Below are positions 52,401-60,716 of a stretch of 61,391 nucleotides of DNA, one piece after another. Positions within the stretch are counted from its first letter, which is position 1; every line of letters begins with the position of its first letter. Source of the stretch: Gammaproteobacteria bacterium (lineage in GTDB: Bacteria; Pseudomonadota; Gammaproteobacteria; Ga0077536); contig JACKNH010000024.1 in NCBI GenBank assembly GCA_024234975.1, forward strand, positions 1 through 61,391. The letters run 5' to 3'. The notes under the pieces were generated by a model that was given only the letters and a program-made list of their open reading frames with translations, did no database searches and was not told the DNA's origin. The position numbers were made by a program, and so were the translations under genes.

Positions 52401-52937
52401 TTCGCGACGACGCTCCTTGTAGCGGGAAATACCGGCCGCCTCTTCCAGGAAGGCGCGCATCTCTTCCGGCTTGGCCTCGATGACGCGGCTGATGGTGCCC
52501 TGGGCAATCACCGAGTAGCCGCCTTTGCCCACGCCGGTTCCGAGAAAGACATCGATGACGTCCTTGCGCCGGCAGCGCGCGCCGTTCAGGAAATACGAAG
52601 ACACATCGTCGCGGCCCAGCACACGCTTGATCGAGATTTCGTTGTAGCTGGCGTATTTGCCTTCCAAGGTCCCGGCGCTGTTATCAAAAATGATCTCCAC
52701 CGCCGCCTGACCGACCGGCTTGCGGGTATTGGAGCCATTGAAGATGACGTCGGACATGGAGTCGCCGCGCAGGTGTTTGGCTGAAGATTCCCCCAGCACC
52801 CAGAGCAACGCATCGATGATGTTGGACTTGCCGCACCCGTTGGGACCAACAACGCCGGTAAGGTTGCCGGGCAGTTCGAGCACCGTGGGATCGACGAAGG
52901 ATTTGAAACCGGAGATTTTGATTCGGGAGATTCGCAT
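49413..52937 (-). CDS. smc: Chromosome segregation protein SMC
   Basis: 1174 residues. The N-terminal Walker A is GVVGPNGCGKSNIIDALLWVLGE; long coiled-coil arms flank a hinge (about 510-670); the C-terminal ABC signature is HLLSGGEKALTAMAFVFSLF with Walker B CLLDEVDAPLDD. It compacts and helps segregate the chromosome. It precedes zipA with a 71-bp gap, as in Pseudomonas. It is divergent from queF. Confidence 0.97.
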   Translation of the reverse strand: MRISRIKISGFKSFVDPTVLELPGNLTGVVGPNGCGKSNIIDALLWVLGESSAKHLRGDSMSDVIFNGSNTRKPVGQAAVEIIFDNSAGTLEGKYASYNEISIKRVLGRDDVSSYFLNGARCRRKDVIDVFLGTGVGKGGYSVIAQGTISRVIEAKPEEMRAFLEEAAGISRYKERRRETENRIKHAVENLDRVNDIRDELEKQLERLDRQVKAAERYQRLKAEERLARAQLLAIRWRGIEQERTQTLEDLSTQQNALEQANAQMRHIESDIATYRVRQHELTDTFNQVQSRYYATSAEISRCEQALQHAEQRREEIEQALNEARRSRDATRAHLETDTARSQTLAGDIATLEPALEGLREQELGTEERYARADAEMRTWQEAWDDFNSHASEMSRVERVEQVRLEHLEQSLSETSHRLQQLRTEQERLTPDEIEAAVNRSYEAVAQVERELSTVLDQRDQQHQALQDVRTEIQQLADALDSRRLEFQSLKGRIASLEQLQDAALNRDDAAVGGWLGRHDIAEPTRLAEVLRIEGGWERAVETVIRLPLDTFCNDSLEPLLTGAGHQGLPSRVTVLSSHSTGGAGASNPAVSAPLLTSKLNSEWPVQSLLAGVYAVDTVEQALAQRGSLAPHESLVCRDGTWVGPNWLQATPATRDDSSVLERVSLLDDLRQQADVLEETINQQRTAHEDAQARRSELEQAGREMASRLDGLQRRAAEEKSQLARQETQLEQVRNRLLALEDELANLGDLSETEAGERLRVQSHLEDVRMQMATMDARRAELSARREEIRGHVDTARSELAEVRARAHEHALRLENYRTQLAGLNDAMARNQQASTQLTQRCSDLEIALEAALEPKEGMNERLEQALNQQVALEEELGNARQALEANDTAVRDAEAALTSATQRVAERRETLDTTRLTVREYEVRARDLAERIAAGEQTLETLLAELDAAASEEAWVEMITGIENRINRLGPINLAAIDEQTQAMERKQYLDAQFTDLTQALDTLREAMQKIDRETRTRFKETFDKVNTSMQELFPTLFGGGHAYLELVGEDLLDTGVTVMARPPGKKNSTIHLLSGGEKALTAMAFVFSLFRLNPAPFCLLDEVDAPLDDANVVRYCNLVRSMSNEIQFVFITHNKVTMELAEQLVGVTMYEPGVSRLVSVDMDEAVQMAASA

Positions 52938-53022
52938 GGCCGCGTAGGATACCGGATTAAACGGCCTTCGCCCATTATCATTCGAATTCTAGATAACTCT
53001 CTTATCTATCTGTTATTACTGA

Positions 53023-53059
53023 TATAAATTTTGTTACCTCGTGTAATTGACGAGGTTTT
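53023..53059 (+). promoter_or_regulatory. Extended -10 promoter and small hairpin upstream of queF
   Basis: TG-a-TATAAA at 53020-53028 is an extended -10 element in an AT-rich patch. Just after it, CCTCGT-gtaattg-ACGAGG-TTTT (53037-53059) is a short terminator-like stem. The relation of the two is unclear, because the start site would fall at the base of the stem. It does not match a preQ1 riboswitch I could recognise. Confidence 0.3.
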
Positions 53060-53141
53060 CCAGCGCTGCGGTTTTGGTCACCCGCATGCGATAATTGCGC
53101 CCTTGTTCAATCCTTGACCAGTGAAGCAGGAGCACCAGCGC

Positions 53142-53543
53142 ATGAGTACTCGTCCGAGCCGTACGCTCGAGGTTTTTCCCAATCCGGCGCCCGCGCGGGA
53201 CTACACCATCCGGATCGCAATTCCGGAATTTACCTGCTTATGCCCGAAAACAGGGCAGCCCGATTTTGCCCATATGGATCTCGAATACATCCCGGACGCG
53301 GCCTGCGTCGAATTGAAGTCTCTGAAGCTCTACATCTGGTCGTTTCGCGATGATGGCAAGTTCCACGAGGCCGTCACCAACGAGATTCTGGATGACATTG
53401 TCCGCGCATGTTCGCCGCGCTTCGCACGGTTGACCGCCGCCTTCAATGTCCGTGGCGGTACCTATCCAACCATCGTCGTGGAGCACCGTGCGGAGGGCTG
53501 GTCGCCGGCGCCAATGGTTTCATTACCCCCCGCGGCGCGATGA
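53142..53543 (+). CDS. queF: NADPH-dependent 7-cyano-7-deazaguanine reductase (short, YkvM type)
   Basis: 133 residues. The catalytic Cys and Asp are in EFTCLCPKTGQPDFAHMDLEYIPD, with the QueF motif ELKSLKLYIWSFRDDGKFHE. It makes preQ1 from preQ0 for queuosine in tRNA. The short unimodular form is typical of YkvM enzymes. The start at 53142 has AGGAG upstream. Its stop overlaps the next ATG (ATGA). Confidence 0.95.
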   Translation: MSTRPSRTLEVFPNPAPARDYTIRIAIPEFTCLCPKTGQPDFAHMDLEYIPDAACVELKSLKLYIWSFRDDGKFHEAVTNEILDDIVRACSPRFARLTAAFNVRGGTYPTIVVEHRAEGWSPAPMVSLPPAAR

Positions 53544-54277
53544 ACCCGCCGGTACGCGACAGTTTCGGCGCCGGTGTACACGGCGCATTGCGCGGGATTG
53601 GCATGTTGAAGCGGCCGGGACTGCGCCGATACGTCGTACTGCCGTTGCTGGTCAACCTGATTCTGTTCGCCGGCGGGTTCACGCTGCTCGGGCGCGTGAT
53701 TGACCACCTCATCTCCAGCCTGCCGTCCTACCTGCAATGGCTGGAATTCCTGATTTGGCCACTGTTCATCCTGGCCGGCGCGGCCGTGGTGTTTTTCCTG
53801 TTCACCATCATCGCCACCATGATCGCCGCACCGTTCAACGGGCTGCTCGCGGAAGCGGTACAACGCCAGTTACGCGGCGAACTGATCCAGACGCCGTTCA
53901 CGCTGAAAACGGTTCTCGCCGAAGTCGGCCGCAGCATGGGCAGTGAATTGCGCAAGTTCCGGTACATGGCGGTTCGCGCAATTCCCTGCCTGCTGCTGTT
54001 TCTGATTCCGGGCCTGAATCTGCTGGCGCCATGGATCTGGTTGGCCTTTGGCGCCTGGATGCTGTCGCTGGAATACCTGGAAATTCCATTGGGGAACAAC
54101 GGATATGTGTTTCCGCACGTGCTGGCGGCGTTGCGTCAACGGCGCCGCATGGCGTTGGGCTTTGGCGCCGTCGTGATGGGCATGACCATGATTCCGGTGT
54201 TGAACTTCATCGCCATGCCGGCGGCCGTTTGCGGCGCGACCGCGCTGTGCGTCGAGCATGCTTTGCTGGAGCAATGA
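53540..54277 (+). CDS. cysZ: CysZ-like membrane protein (EI24 family)
   Basis: 245 residues with four to six hydrophobic segments (RRYVVLPLLVNLILFAGGF, LEFLIWPLFILAGAAVVFFLF, CLLLFLIPGLNLLAPWIW, GFGAVVMGMTMIPVLNFIAM). The family fold is EI24/CysZ, associated with sulfate uptake in E. coli. Here it lies between queF and gluQ, coupled to both by ATGA overlaps. Sulfate transport is an inference from the family, since no cys genes are near. Confidence 0.85.
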   Translation: MNPPVRDSFGAGVHGALRGIGMLKRPGLRRYVVLPLLVNLILFAGGFTLLGRVIDHLISSLPSYLQWLEFLIWPLFILAGAAVVFFLFTIIATMIAAPFNGLLAEAVQRQLRGELIQTPFTLKTVLAEVGRSMGSELRKFRYMAVRAIPCLLLFLIPGLNLLAPWIWLAFGAWMLSLEYLEIPLGNNGYVFPHVLAALRQRRRMALGFGAVVMGMTMIPVLNFIAMPAAVCGATALCVEHALLEQ

Positions 54278-55158
54278 GCGACGCGCCGACCTACCGCGGT
54301 CGCTTCGCCCCCACGCCGTCCGGTCCGCTGCATTTCGGTTCGATCGTTGCCGCGCTGGCGAGTTGGCTTGCCGCGCGTTCGCGCAACGGGCAATGGTGGT
54401 TGCGCATCGAAGACCTCGACAGGCAACGGCTGCGACCGGACGCCGAATCGTCGATTCTGAATACCCTGGAGCATCTGGGCCTGCATTGGGATGGCCCAAT
54501 GCTGCGGCAGAGCGAACGGCTGGTTCACTATCAGGCGGCACTCGAACGACTGCTGCGTGAAGGTCTGGCCTACCCTTGCGGTTGCTCGCGCGCGGACCTC
54601 GTTGAGGGTTGCTACCCCGGCACCTGCCGCAGTGGCTTGCCGGAAGGCAGGCAGATTCGCAGTTGGCGCTTTCGTGTACCTGATGGTGAGGTGACGTTCA
54701 TCGATCGGATCCGCGGTGAGTTGACCATCGATGTTGCACACAGCAGCGGTGACTTTGTGATCAAGCGTGCTGACGGATATTTCGCCTACCACCTGGCGGT
54801 GGTGCTCGACGATGCGCTGTGTGGAATGACAGATATCGTGCGCGGCGCCGATCTCATCGATTCGACGCCCCGACACATTCTGCTGCAACAGGCGCTGGGG
54901 CTGCCTACGCCGACCTATGCCCATACCCCGGTGGTGCTCGGTGACGACGGTCGCAAACTGAGCAAGCATCTCGGGGCGCCACCACCGGTACTGTCAGATC
55001 CAGGCACCGTGCTCCACGACGCGCTGTCGTTTCTCGGTCAACGGCCACCGGCGGCATTGCGTTCGGCAGCACCGGCAAGGGTGCTGGCCTGGGCAAGCGA
55101 GAACTGGGACGAAGCAGTAATTCCCCGCCTTGATCAGGCCAGCGAACGCTGGCACTGA
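54274..55158 (+). CDS. gluQ: Glutamyl-Q tRNA(Asp) synthetase
   Basis: 294 residues, a GluRS paralogue without the anticodon domain. GRFAPTPSGPLHFGSIVAAL is the HIGH-like motif, GRKLSKHLGAP the KMSKS-like one, and the zinc ligands are in YPCGCSR and GCYPGTC. It puts glutamate on the queuosine of tRNA-Asp. With queF at the start of the same transcript it gives a queuosine-linked pair. Confidence 0.94.
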   Translation: MSDAPTYRGRFAPTPSGPLHFGSIVAALASWLAARSRNGQWWLRIEDLDRQRLRPDAESSILNTLEHLGLHWDGPMLRQSERLVHYQAALERLLREGLAYPCGCSRADLVEGCYPGTCRSGLPEGRQIRSWRFRVPDGEVTFIDRIRGELTIDVAHSSGDFVIKRADGYFAYHLAVVLDDALCGMTDIVRGADLIDSTPRHILLQQALGLPTPTYAHTPVVLGDDGRKLSKHLGAPPPVLSDPGTVLHDALSFLGQRPPAALRSAAPARVLAWASENWDEAVIPRLDQASERWH

Positions 55159-55174
55159 TCGAGGCGCGCAACCT

Positions 55175-55786
55175 TCAGTTGAGACGCGCGGCGGCGTCGC
55201 TGAAGAAGGTTTTCAATTCCTCATAGGTCAATGCGACCGGTATCTCGGGGAAATCATCGATAACGCGTTGCGAGGGCTGGAACAGAATGCCGGCGTCAGC
55301 CGTCTTCAGCATGGTCGTATCGTTATACGAATCACCCGTGGCCACGACCTTGTACTTCAGACTCTGGAAGGCAAGCACGGAATGCCGCTTGGGATCTTCC
55401 TGGCGCAGACGGATGTCGGCGATATTGCCGTTGTCTTCGACGTCCAGCCGATGGCAGAGGATCATCGGGAAGCCGAGCTTGGCCACCAGTGGCGCGGCAA
55501 ATTCGTAGAACGTGTCGGAAATGATCGCTACCTGGAATCGTGGCCGCAGCCAATCCAGAAACTCCTGTGCACCGGGCAGCGGGTCGAGACCGGCGATAGC
55601 CGATTGCACGTCGTGAATGGTCAGACCGCGTTTGGCCATCACATCCAGACGGATGCGCATCAATTCCCGGTAATCGGGAATGTCGCGGGTGGTGATTCGT
55701 AAACCATCTTCATTGTACTTGTCGGCGACTGCCAGCCACATTTCCGGGACCAGCACGCCTTCGAAATCCAGGCACGCAATTTTCAC
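55175..55786 (-). CDS. thrH: ThrH, phosphoserine phosphatase / homoserine phosphotransferase
   Basis: 203 residues, HAD superfamily. Motif I is ACLDFEGVLVPEMW (Asp nucleophile), motif II IISDTFYEF, and motif III/IV KRHSVLAFQSL and ATGDSYNDTTML. It closely resembles P. aeruginosa ThrH, which transfers phosphate from phosphoserine to homoserine. It converges with gluQ after 16 bp. Confidence 0.93.
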   Translation of the reverse strand: MKIACLDFEGVLVPEMWLAVADKYNEDGLRITTRDIPDYRELMRIRLDVMAKRGLTIHDVQSAIAGLDPLPGAQEFLDWLRPRFQVAIISDTFYEFAAPLVAKLGFPMILCHRLDVEDNGNIADIRLRQEDPKRHSVLAFQSLKYKVVATGDSYNDTTMLKTADAGILFQPSQRVIDDFPEIPVALTYEELKTFFSDAAARLN

Positions 55787-55872
55787 TATCGAACGCTCTC
55801 AGCTAAGGGGGATTGGACGGAGCGCCATTCTACCGTCGGCCCGGCGCAGAATACAGCCGGGTTGAGCGTGCC

Positions 55873-56436
55873 TTACGGCGTCATAAACCAGCTTTCACTA
55901 TCGTGCCAGAGCGGTTCGGCGTGCGCGTTATCGCGGGCAAGCGCCCGTGCGAGAACGAACAGCAGGTCGGATAGCCGGTTGATGAACGTCAGGCTGTGCA
56001 GGTTGACCTCTTCACTGGCCGCAAGCTCCCACAGACCACGTTCACTGCGGCGACAGATTGCCCGGGCAAGATGACAATGCGCGGCAGCCGGACCGCCGCC
56101 AGGCAATACGAAATCAGTCAGTGGCGGCAATGTTTCGTTGATGGCGTCCAACCACGACTCAAGTGCCACGACGCGATCGGCATCGATGAGATGCAGACCA
56201 GGCACCGCGAGTTCGCCGCCGATGTCAAACAGGCGGCGTTGCACTTCTTCCAGCCGTACTACCCAGGACACGGCGCCGGCACAGGCCAGCACCAGGCCAA
56301 GTGCGCAGTTCAATTCATCGATCTCGCCAATGACATGCACCCGCAAAGCCCTCTTGGCGATCCGGCTGCCATCGCCGAGGCCCGTCGTACCGTCATCACC
56401 GGTGCGGGTATAGATTTTGGTCAGCCGATAGCCCAC
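55873..56436 (-). CDS. Cob(I)alamin adenosyltransferase, PduO type
   Basis: 187 residues. KIYTRTGDDGTTGLGDGSRIAK at the N-terminus binds ATP, VIGEIDELNCALGL is the conserved acidic helix, and FINRLSDLLFVLAR closes the active site. It makes adenosylcobalamin from cob(I)alamin and ATP. No other cobalamin or B12-dependent gene is in the window, so its client enzyme is elsewhere. It diverges from lptF after 20 bp. Confidence 0.93.
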   Translation of the reverse strand: MGYRLTKIYTRTGDDGTTGLGDGSRIAKRALRVHVIGEIDELNCALGLVLACAGAVSWVVRLEEVQRRLFDIGGELAVPGLHLIDADRVVALESWLDAINETLPPLTDFVLPGGGPAAAHCHLARAICRRSERGLWELAASEEVNLHSLTFINRLSDLLFVLARALARDNAHAEPLWHDSESWFMTP

Positions 56437-56456
56437 GCGCTTATAATCCTCGTCCG

Positions 56457-57542
56457 ATGATTGTCCGGCGTTACATTATCGTAGAAATCGCGCGTTATTT
56501 CGCGACCATAGCCTTTGGCCTGTTCATTCTCGTGGTGAGCTTGCGCCTGACCCGCTACCTGGCTGACGCCGCTGCCGGTCGCATTGCCGCCGACCATATC
56601 ACCCGGCTGGTCATGTACAAGGTCGGTGTCTCGATGAAGGAAGTCCTGCCGCTGAGCCTGTACCTCGGCATTTTCGCCGGGCTCACACGCCTCTCCAGAG
56701 ACAACGAGATCGTCGCCATGCGCGCCGCAGGCTATACCGATCGCCATTTCTATCTCGCCACCCTGACCATCGCCCTGCCCCTGGCCTTGTTGTCGGGCGC
56801 ACACGCGATGTACGGCGTGCCCTGGCTGGAACGCGAGCTGAACACGGTGGAACGTGAAGCGCGTAACGAAGCAACCATCGCCGGAGTCCGCGCCGGGCGC
56901 TTCCAGGAGCTTTCGGAAGGTGACCGCGTGTTCTACGCCGAAGGCATCAGCGCCGACGATTCCGCGTTGGAAAATGCGTTTGTCCAGGTACGTGACGGTT
57001 CCGAGGCCGGACTGATGCGTGCCGCCAGGGCGCGGGTGGAAGTGGATAGAACTACGGGCGCCCGCTACGCGGTGTTCCTCGATGGCACCAGCTACGGCGG
57101 CCAGCCCGGATCACAGAATTTCGAAATCACCCGATTCAACCGTTACGCAGTACTGATTGAAACCGATGGCAGACCACTTCGACGCCCGGATACCGAAGCA
57201 GACAGTCCGGAAACTCTATTGGCCGCGAATACACTGATGGCACGCGCGGAACTCGAGTACCGGATCGCCATACCGGTTTCGGTGCTGGTGCTGGCCATGC
57301 TCGCGGTCAACATGGCGCAATCGCGACCGGGCCGGTTCAATCCCGGCATCGTCAGCGCGATCGCCATTTTCTTTCTCTACACTAACGTCATTGGTATGGC
57401 CCGGGCATTGCTGGCCAGTGCCAAGACACCGCCCGCAATCGGGATCTGGTGGGTCCATCTGCTGGTGATTGCATTATTCGCCCTGCTGCACAGTGGCGGC
57501 AGGCTGCTACCGGCCAATCCGTTTCGAAAAGGTAACGCATGA
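56457..57542 (+). CDS. lptF: LPS export ABC transporter permease LptF
   Basis: 361 residues with membrane segments near both ends (RYIIVEIARYFATIAFGLFILV..., AIPVSVLVLAMLAVNMAQSRPGRFNPG, AIAIFFLYTNVIGMARALL) around a periplasmic jellyroll. LRLTRYLADAAAGRI and IVAMRAAGYTD match LptF rather than LptG. It extracts LPS from the inner membrane with LptB, LptG and LptC. The usual partner lptG is not next to it; asnS follows instead, with an overlapping start. Confidence 0.92.
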   Translation: MIVRRYIIVEIARYFATIAFGLFILVVSLRLTRYLADAAAGRIAADHITRLVMYKVGVSMKEVLPLSLYLGIFAGLTRLSRDNEIVAMRAAGYTDRHFYLATLTIALPLALLSGAHAMYGVPWLERELNTVEREARNEATIAGVRAGRFQELSEGDRVFYAEGISADDSALENAFVQVRDGSEAGLMRAARARVEVDRTTGARYAVFLDGTSYGGQPGSQNFEITRFNRYAVLIETDGRPLRRPDTEADSPETLLAANTLMARAELEYRIAIPVSVLVLAMLAVNMAQSRPGRFNPGIVSAIAIFFLYTNVIGMARALLASAKTPPAIGIWWVHLLVIALFALLHSGGRLLPANPFRKGNA

Positions 57543-58924
57543 CCAAGGCAATACGTATCAAGGATCTGCTGGCGACCACTACGGCAAATGACAAGGTGAT
57601 TGCCGAAGGTTGGGTCCGCACGCGACGTGACAGCAAGACGTTTTCGTTTCTGGAAATCAACGATGGTTCGTGCATGGCCAACCTGCAGGTGGTGGCTGAC
57701 GCCAACCTGCCCGGCTACGACGAGATTCAACACATACCTACTGGCGCCGCCGTCAGGGTGCATGGCGCCCTGGTGGAATCTCCCGGCGCGGGACAGCGTT
57801 GGGAATTGCATGCCACCGTTGTGGAACTGCTGGGTGGTGCGGACGCGGATTATCCCTTGCAGAAAAAACGCCATACCGACGAGTTCCTGCGCACAATTGC
57901 GCATCTGCGTGTTCGCACCAACAAATACGGCGCTGTCGCAAGGTTGCGTTCACGGCTGTCATTCGCGGTGCACGACTTTTTCCAACGCCGCGGTTTCCAC
58001 TATGTACACACCCCCATCATCACCGGTTCGGACTGCGAAGGCGCCGGCGAGATGTTCAATGTCACCACGCTGGATCTCAACCATGTGCCGCGCAGCGATG
58101 GCGCAGTCGACTACCAGCAGGATTTCTTTGGCAAACCGGCACGCCTGACCGTCAGCGGCCAACTGGCCCTGGAAACCTACTGTCTGGGTCTGGGCAAGGT
58201 GTACTGCTTCGGTCCGACCTTCCGCTCGGAGAATTCGAACACCAGCCGTCACATGGCTGAATTCTGGATGATTGAGCCGGAGGTTGCGTTCGCCGATCTG
58301 GCGGCGGATATGGATCTCGCGCAGGACATGGTCAGCGAGTTGACGGCATTCGCACTGGCCGATTGTGCGGAGGACCTGGCACTGTTCAGCAAATTCGTCG
58401 ACCGGACCCTGCCCGCCCGCCTCGAACGCATCGCCGCCGGCAATTTCCAGCGCATCTCCTACACCGACGCCATCACCGAACTGCAACGCAGTGGACGGGA
58501 TTTCGAATACAAGCCGCAATGGGGCCATGATTTGCAGACCGAGCACGAACGCTTTCTTTGCGAAGACCTGTTCAGTTGCCCGGTGTTCGTCCACGACTGG
58601 CCCGCGGAGATCAAGGCATTCTATATGCGAATGAACGACGACGAACGCACCGTGGCGGCCATGGACCTGCTGGTGCCCGGCAGTGGAGAATTGATCGGGG
58701 GCAGTCAGCGCGAGGACCGGCTGGATGTGTTACGCACACGGATGGCCGCGCAGGGTCTCAACGAAGCCGACTACTGGTGGTATCTGGATACGCGCCGTTA
58801 CGGCAGCGTGCCGCACGCCGGGTTTGGCCTGGGCTTCGAACGGTTGCTGATGCTGTTGACCGGCATCGGCAATATCCGCGATGTGATTCCGTTTCCACGG
58901 ACGCCGAAAAATCTGGAATTCTGA
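57539..58924 (+). CDS. asnS: Asparaginyl-tRNA synthetase
   Basis: 461 residues: an N-terminal OB anticodon domain (VIAEGWVRTRRDSKTFSFLEIND), class II motif 2 (FGPTFRSENSNTSRHMAEFWMIEPE) and motif 3 (GFGLGFERLLMLLTG). The catalytic specificity segment and RxSxE equivalents look intact. Having AsnRS implies direct charging of tRNA-Asn. It is coupled to lptF by an ATGA-type overlap and converges on the CsgG-like gene across a strong hairpin. Confidence 0.96.
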   Translation: MTKAIRIKDLLATTTANDKVIAEGWVRTRRDSKTFSFLEINDGSCMANLQVVADANLPGYDEIQHIPTGAAVRVHGALVESPGAGQRWELHATVVELLGGADADYPLQKKRHTDEFLRTIAHLRVRTNKYGAVARLRSRLSFAVHDFFQRRGFHYVHTPIITGSDCEGAGEMFNVTTLDLNHVPRSDGAVDYQQDFFGKPARLTVSGQLALETYCLGLGKVYCFGPTFRSENSNTSRHMAEFWMIEPEVAFADLAADMDLAQDMVSELTAFALADCAEDLALFSKFVDRTLPARLERIAAGNFQRISYTDAITELQRSGRDFEYKPQWGHDLQTEHERFLCEDLFSCPVFVHDWPAEIKAFYMRMNDDERTVAAMDLLVPGSGELIGGSQREDRLDVLRTRMAAQGLNEADYWWYLDTRRYGSVPHAGFGLGFERLLMLLTGIGNIRDVIPFPRTPKNLEF

Positions 58925-58929
58925 AACGA

Positions 58930-58960
58930 GGATGCCGGCGGCAAGTGTCCGCCGGCATCC
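58930..58960. terminator. 12-bp perfect hairpin between asnS and the CsgG-like gene
   Basis: GGATGCCGGCGG pairs with CCGCCGGCATCC across a 7-base loop, 5 bases after the asnS stop and 16 bases before the opposing stop. It probably acts on both transcripts. It has no T-run. Confidence 0.55.
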
Positions 58961-58976
58961 ATGCGTCGACACTTGG

Positions 58977-60020
58977 CTAACGGGAGATCAAGACCTTCTT
59001 GACCCAGCCGCTGCCCGAACCGCTTTCAACGTTGACGAAGCCGTCCTTCTCCTCGCCCAAATAAATCATCTCATCATCTTTTTTCAGCGTAGCGACGACT
59101 TTCGCGCCATCGCTGGCACTGGCCATCAACTTGATGTTGTTGATCTTGGGCCGGATGACATCGCCGGCATTGAACACCGCGCCGGCCTGCGTACTGCCGC
59201 CCATTGCGGCTTCCTGCGCCAGGGTACCGACATTGCGCTGCAGGTTCGGATCGTTGCGCACGACGCGTACGATGTTGTTGTAGTTATCGACCAGGCTGGC
59301 GGCGATGATCTTGCCTTCCGCCGTGCTCGCATAGCCGCCACCGCCGGCGCCGATACCACCACCGAACAGGAAGCCACCGAGCTTCAGATCCGCCTTTTTC
59401 GCACTGCCTTCGGCAGCGGCCACCTGCACGCCCGAACGCGCATCGGTCACCAGCATGCTGGTCTGCGCTTCCTTGAACTTCACGCCGCCGGCGATACCGC
59501 CGATGACGCGTCCTGCGCGGCCGCCGATCAAGCCGCCGAGCGCACCACCGATGGCGCCACCACCGCCGCCGGCATCATCGTCAGAAAACACGACCGCGGG
59601 CGTCATGATGAAATCCGCGGCAACCATCTGCCCGCCACCGACATTGGAGTCCTGCCGCAGTTCACCGGAGTCGGCCAGTGAACGTTCCTGCATCATGTTG
59701 CGCATGCCCTGACCACGCTCGACGACGATGAAGCAATTGGATTGCTGGATCATCATGCGGATGATGCCGGTGGGCGATTGCAGGTTGTAGCGGGCCAGCG
59801 CCATGGACACATAATCCTGTGGCTCGACCACGGCCATGGCCGCCATCGGCTGGGCGCAGTGCTCGAGGCCGTTGTCGTCGGTGGAACCCTGGGTACCCGC
59901 TGCACCCTGTACCGCGGTGCCGCCCTCGCCCTGCTTGATATCCGCAGCTCCCACGCCACCGGCCACCGTAAGCGCCAGCGCGGTCACCACCCACTTGCAA
60001 CATCCCTTCGTCATACTCAT
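58977..60020 (-). CDS. CsgG/HfaB-like secreted protein with Gly-zipper and C-terminal SH3 domain
   Basis: 347 residues. An N-terminal signal peptide (WVVTALALTVAGGVGA-AD) lacks a lipobox. The middle resembles the CsgG fold: CFIVVERGQGMRNMMQERSL, SGELRQ..., MVAADFIMTPAVVF. It carries a glycine-zipper insert (GGGAIGGALGGLIGGRAGRV). The C-terminus is a bacterial SH3 domain (GAKVVATLKKDDEMIYLGEEKDG). Role is unknown; a surface or envelope function is inferred from the domains. The ATG at 60020 has GGGAGA upstream. It stands alone. Confidence 0.78.
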   Translation of the reverse strand: MSMTKGCCKWVVTALALTVAGGVGAADIKQGEGGTAVQGAAGTQGSTDDNGLEHCAQPMAAMAVVEPQDYVSMALARYNLQSPTGIIRMMIQQSNCFIVVERGQGMRNMMQERSLADSGELRQDSNVGGGQMVAADFIMTPAVVFSDDDAGGGGGAIGGALGGLIGGRAGRVIGGIAGGVKFKEAQTSMLVTDARSGVQVAAAEGSAKKADLKLGGFLFGGGIGAGGGGYASTAEGKIIAASLVDNYNNIVRVVRNDPNLQRNVGTLAQEAAMGGSTQAGAVFNAGDVIRPKINNIKLMASASDGAKVVATLKKDDEMIYLGEEKDGFVNVESGSGSGWVKKVLISR

Positions 60021-60107
60021 GAAATGTTTCTCCCAGATATAAACACTTCGCCCGCTGCTTCCGCAGGCGGTATACCGCACCAAGTCTGTGGCAGCGCACT
60101 GCCGCGG

Positions 60108-60716
60108 TCAACCCGGGTTAGCGGCCGCCGGACCTCGATTCATCACGATCAGAAAGTTATTTGCAGGCATGGCGTGAATGGCAGGCGCGCCAAACCCGTT
60201 CGCCGCCGCACATGCCAGTACCGCTTCCATATCGCGTATGCCCCAGCGCGGGTCACGCTGGCGCAGATCGGCGTCAAAGGCGATATTGCCATCCGAGTTG
60301 TGGCGTCCTTCGCGCTTGAAAGGGCCGTAGACGATGACCGCGCCGCGCTCGTTCACCACCCGCGCAGCGCCTTCGAACAACGCCTCGGTCGTTGGCCAGG
60401 GCGAAATATGAATGAGATTGATCGCCACGACGAAATCGACCATCGCGGACGGCCAGGCGTCGACAGCGGCATCCAGCTGCAATGGCGGCAGAAAATTGGT
60501 GAGTCCGGCGGCTTGCTGACGCGCAATCAATGCCGCCAGCGACTGTGGCTCAGGCTCGGTCGCCTGCCACCGCAAGTGCGGTAGCGCCGCGGCGAAATGC
60601 GCGCCGTGCTGGCCCGAACCTGCGGCGATTTCCAGCACCGTCGCCGACGAAGTCATGACTGTGCGCAAAACCTCGAGAATGGGCCCCTTGTTGCGTTCTG
60701 ACGCGGGATAGTCCAT
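60108..60716 (-). CDS. DUF938 SAM-dependent methyltransferase-like protein
   Basis: 202 residues. The Rossmann start VLEIAAGSGQHGAHFA is the SAM site; VVAINLIHISPW and VYGPFKREGRHNSDGN are typical of the DUF938 group. The substrate is unknown. The ATG at 60716 overlaps the upstream stop by one base (TGATG), so it is coupled to the VOC gene. Confidence 0.85.
   Translation of the reverse strand: MDYPASERNKGPILEVLRTVMTSSATVLEIAAGSGQHGAHFAAALPHLRWQATEPEPQSLAALIARQQAAGLTNFLPPLQLDAAVDAWPSAMVDFVVAINLIHISPWPTTEALFEGAARVVNERGAVIVYGPFKREGRHNSDGNIAFDADLRQRDPRWGIRDMEAVLACAAANGFGAPAIHAMPANNFLIVMNRGPAAANPG

Noticed and set aside
53020..53141. preQ1 riboswitch before queF
   Set aside because: The conserved aptamer core was not found and this class is unusual in this group.
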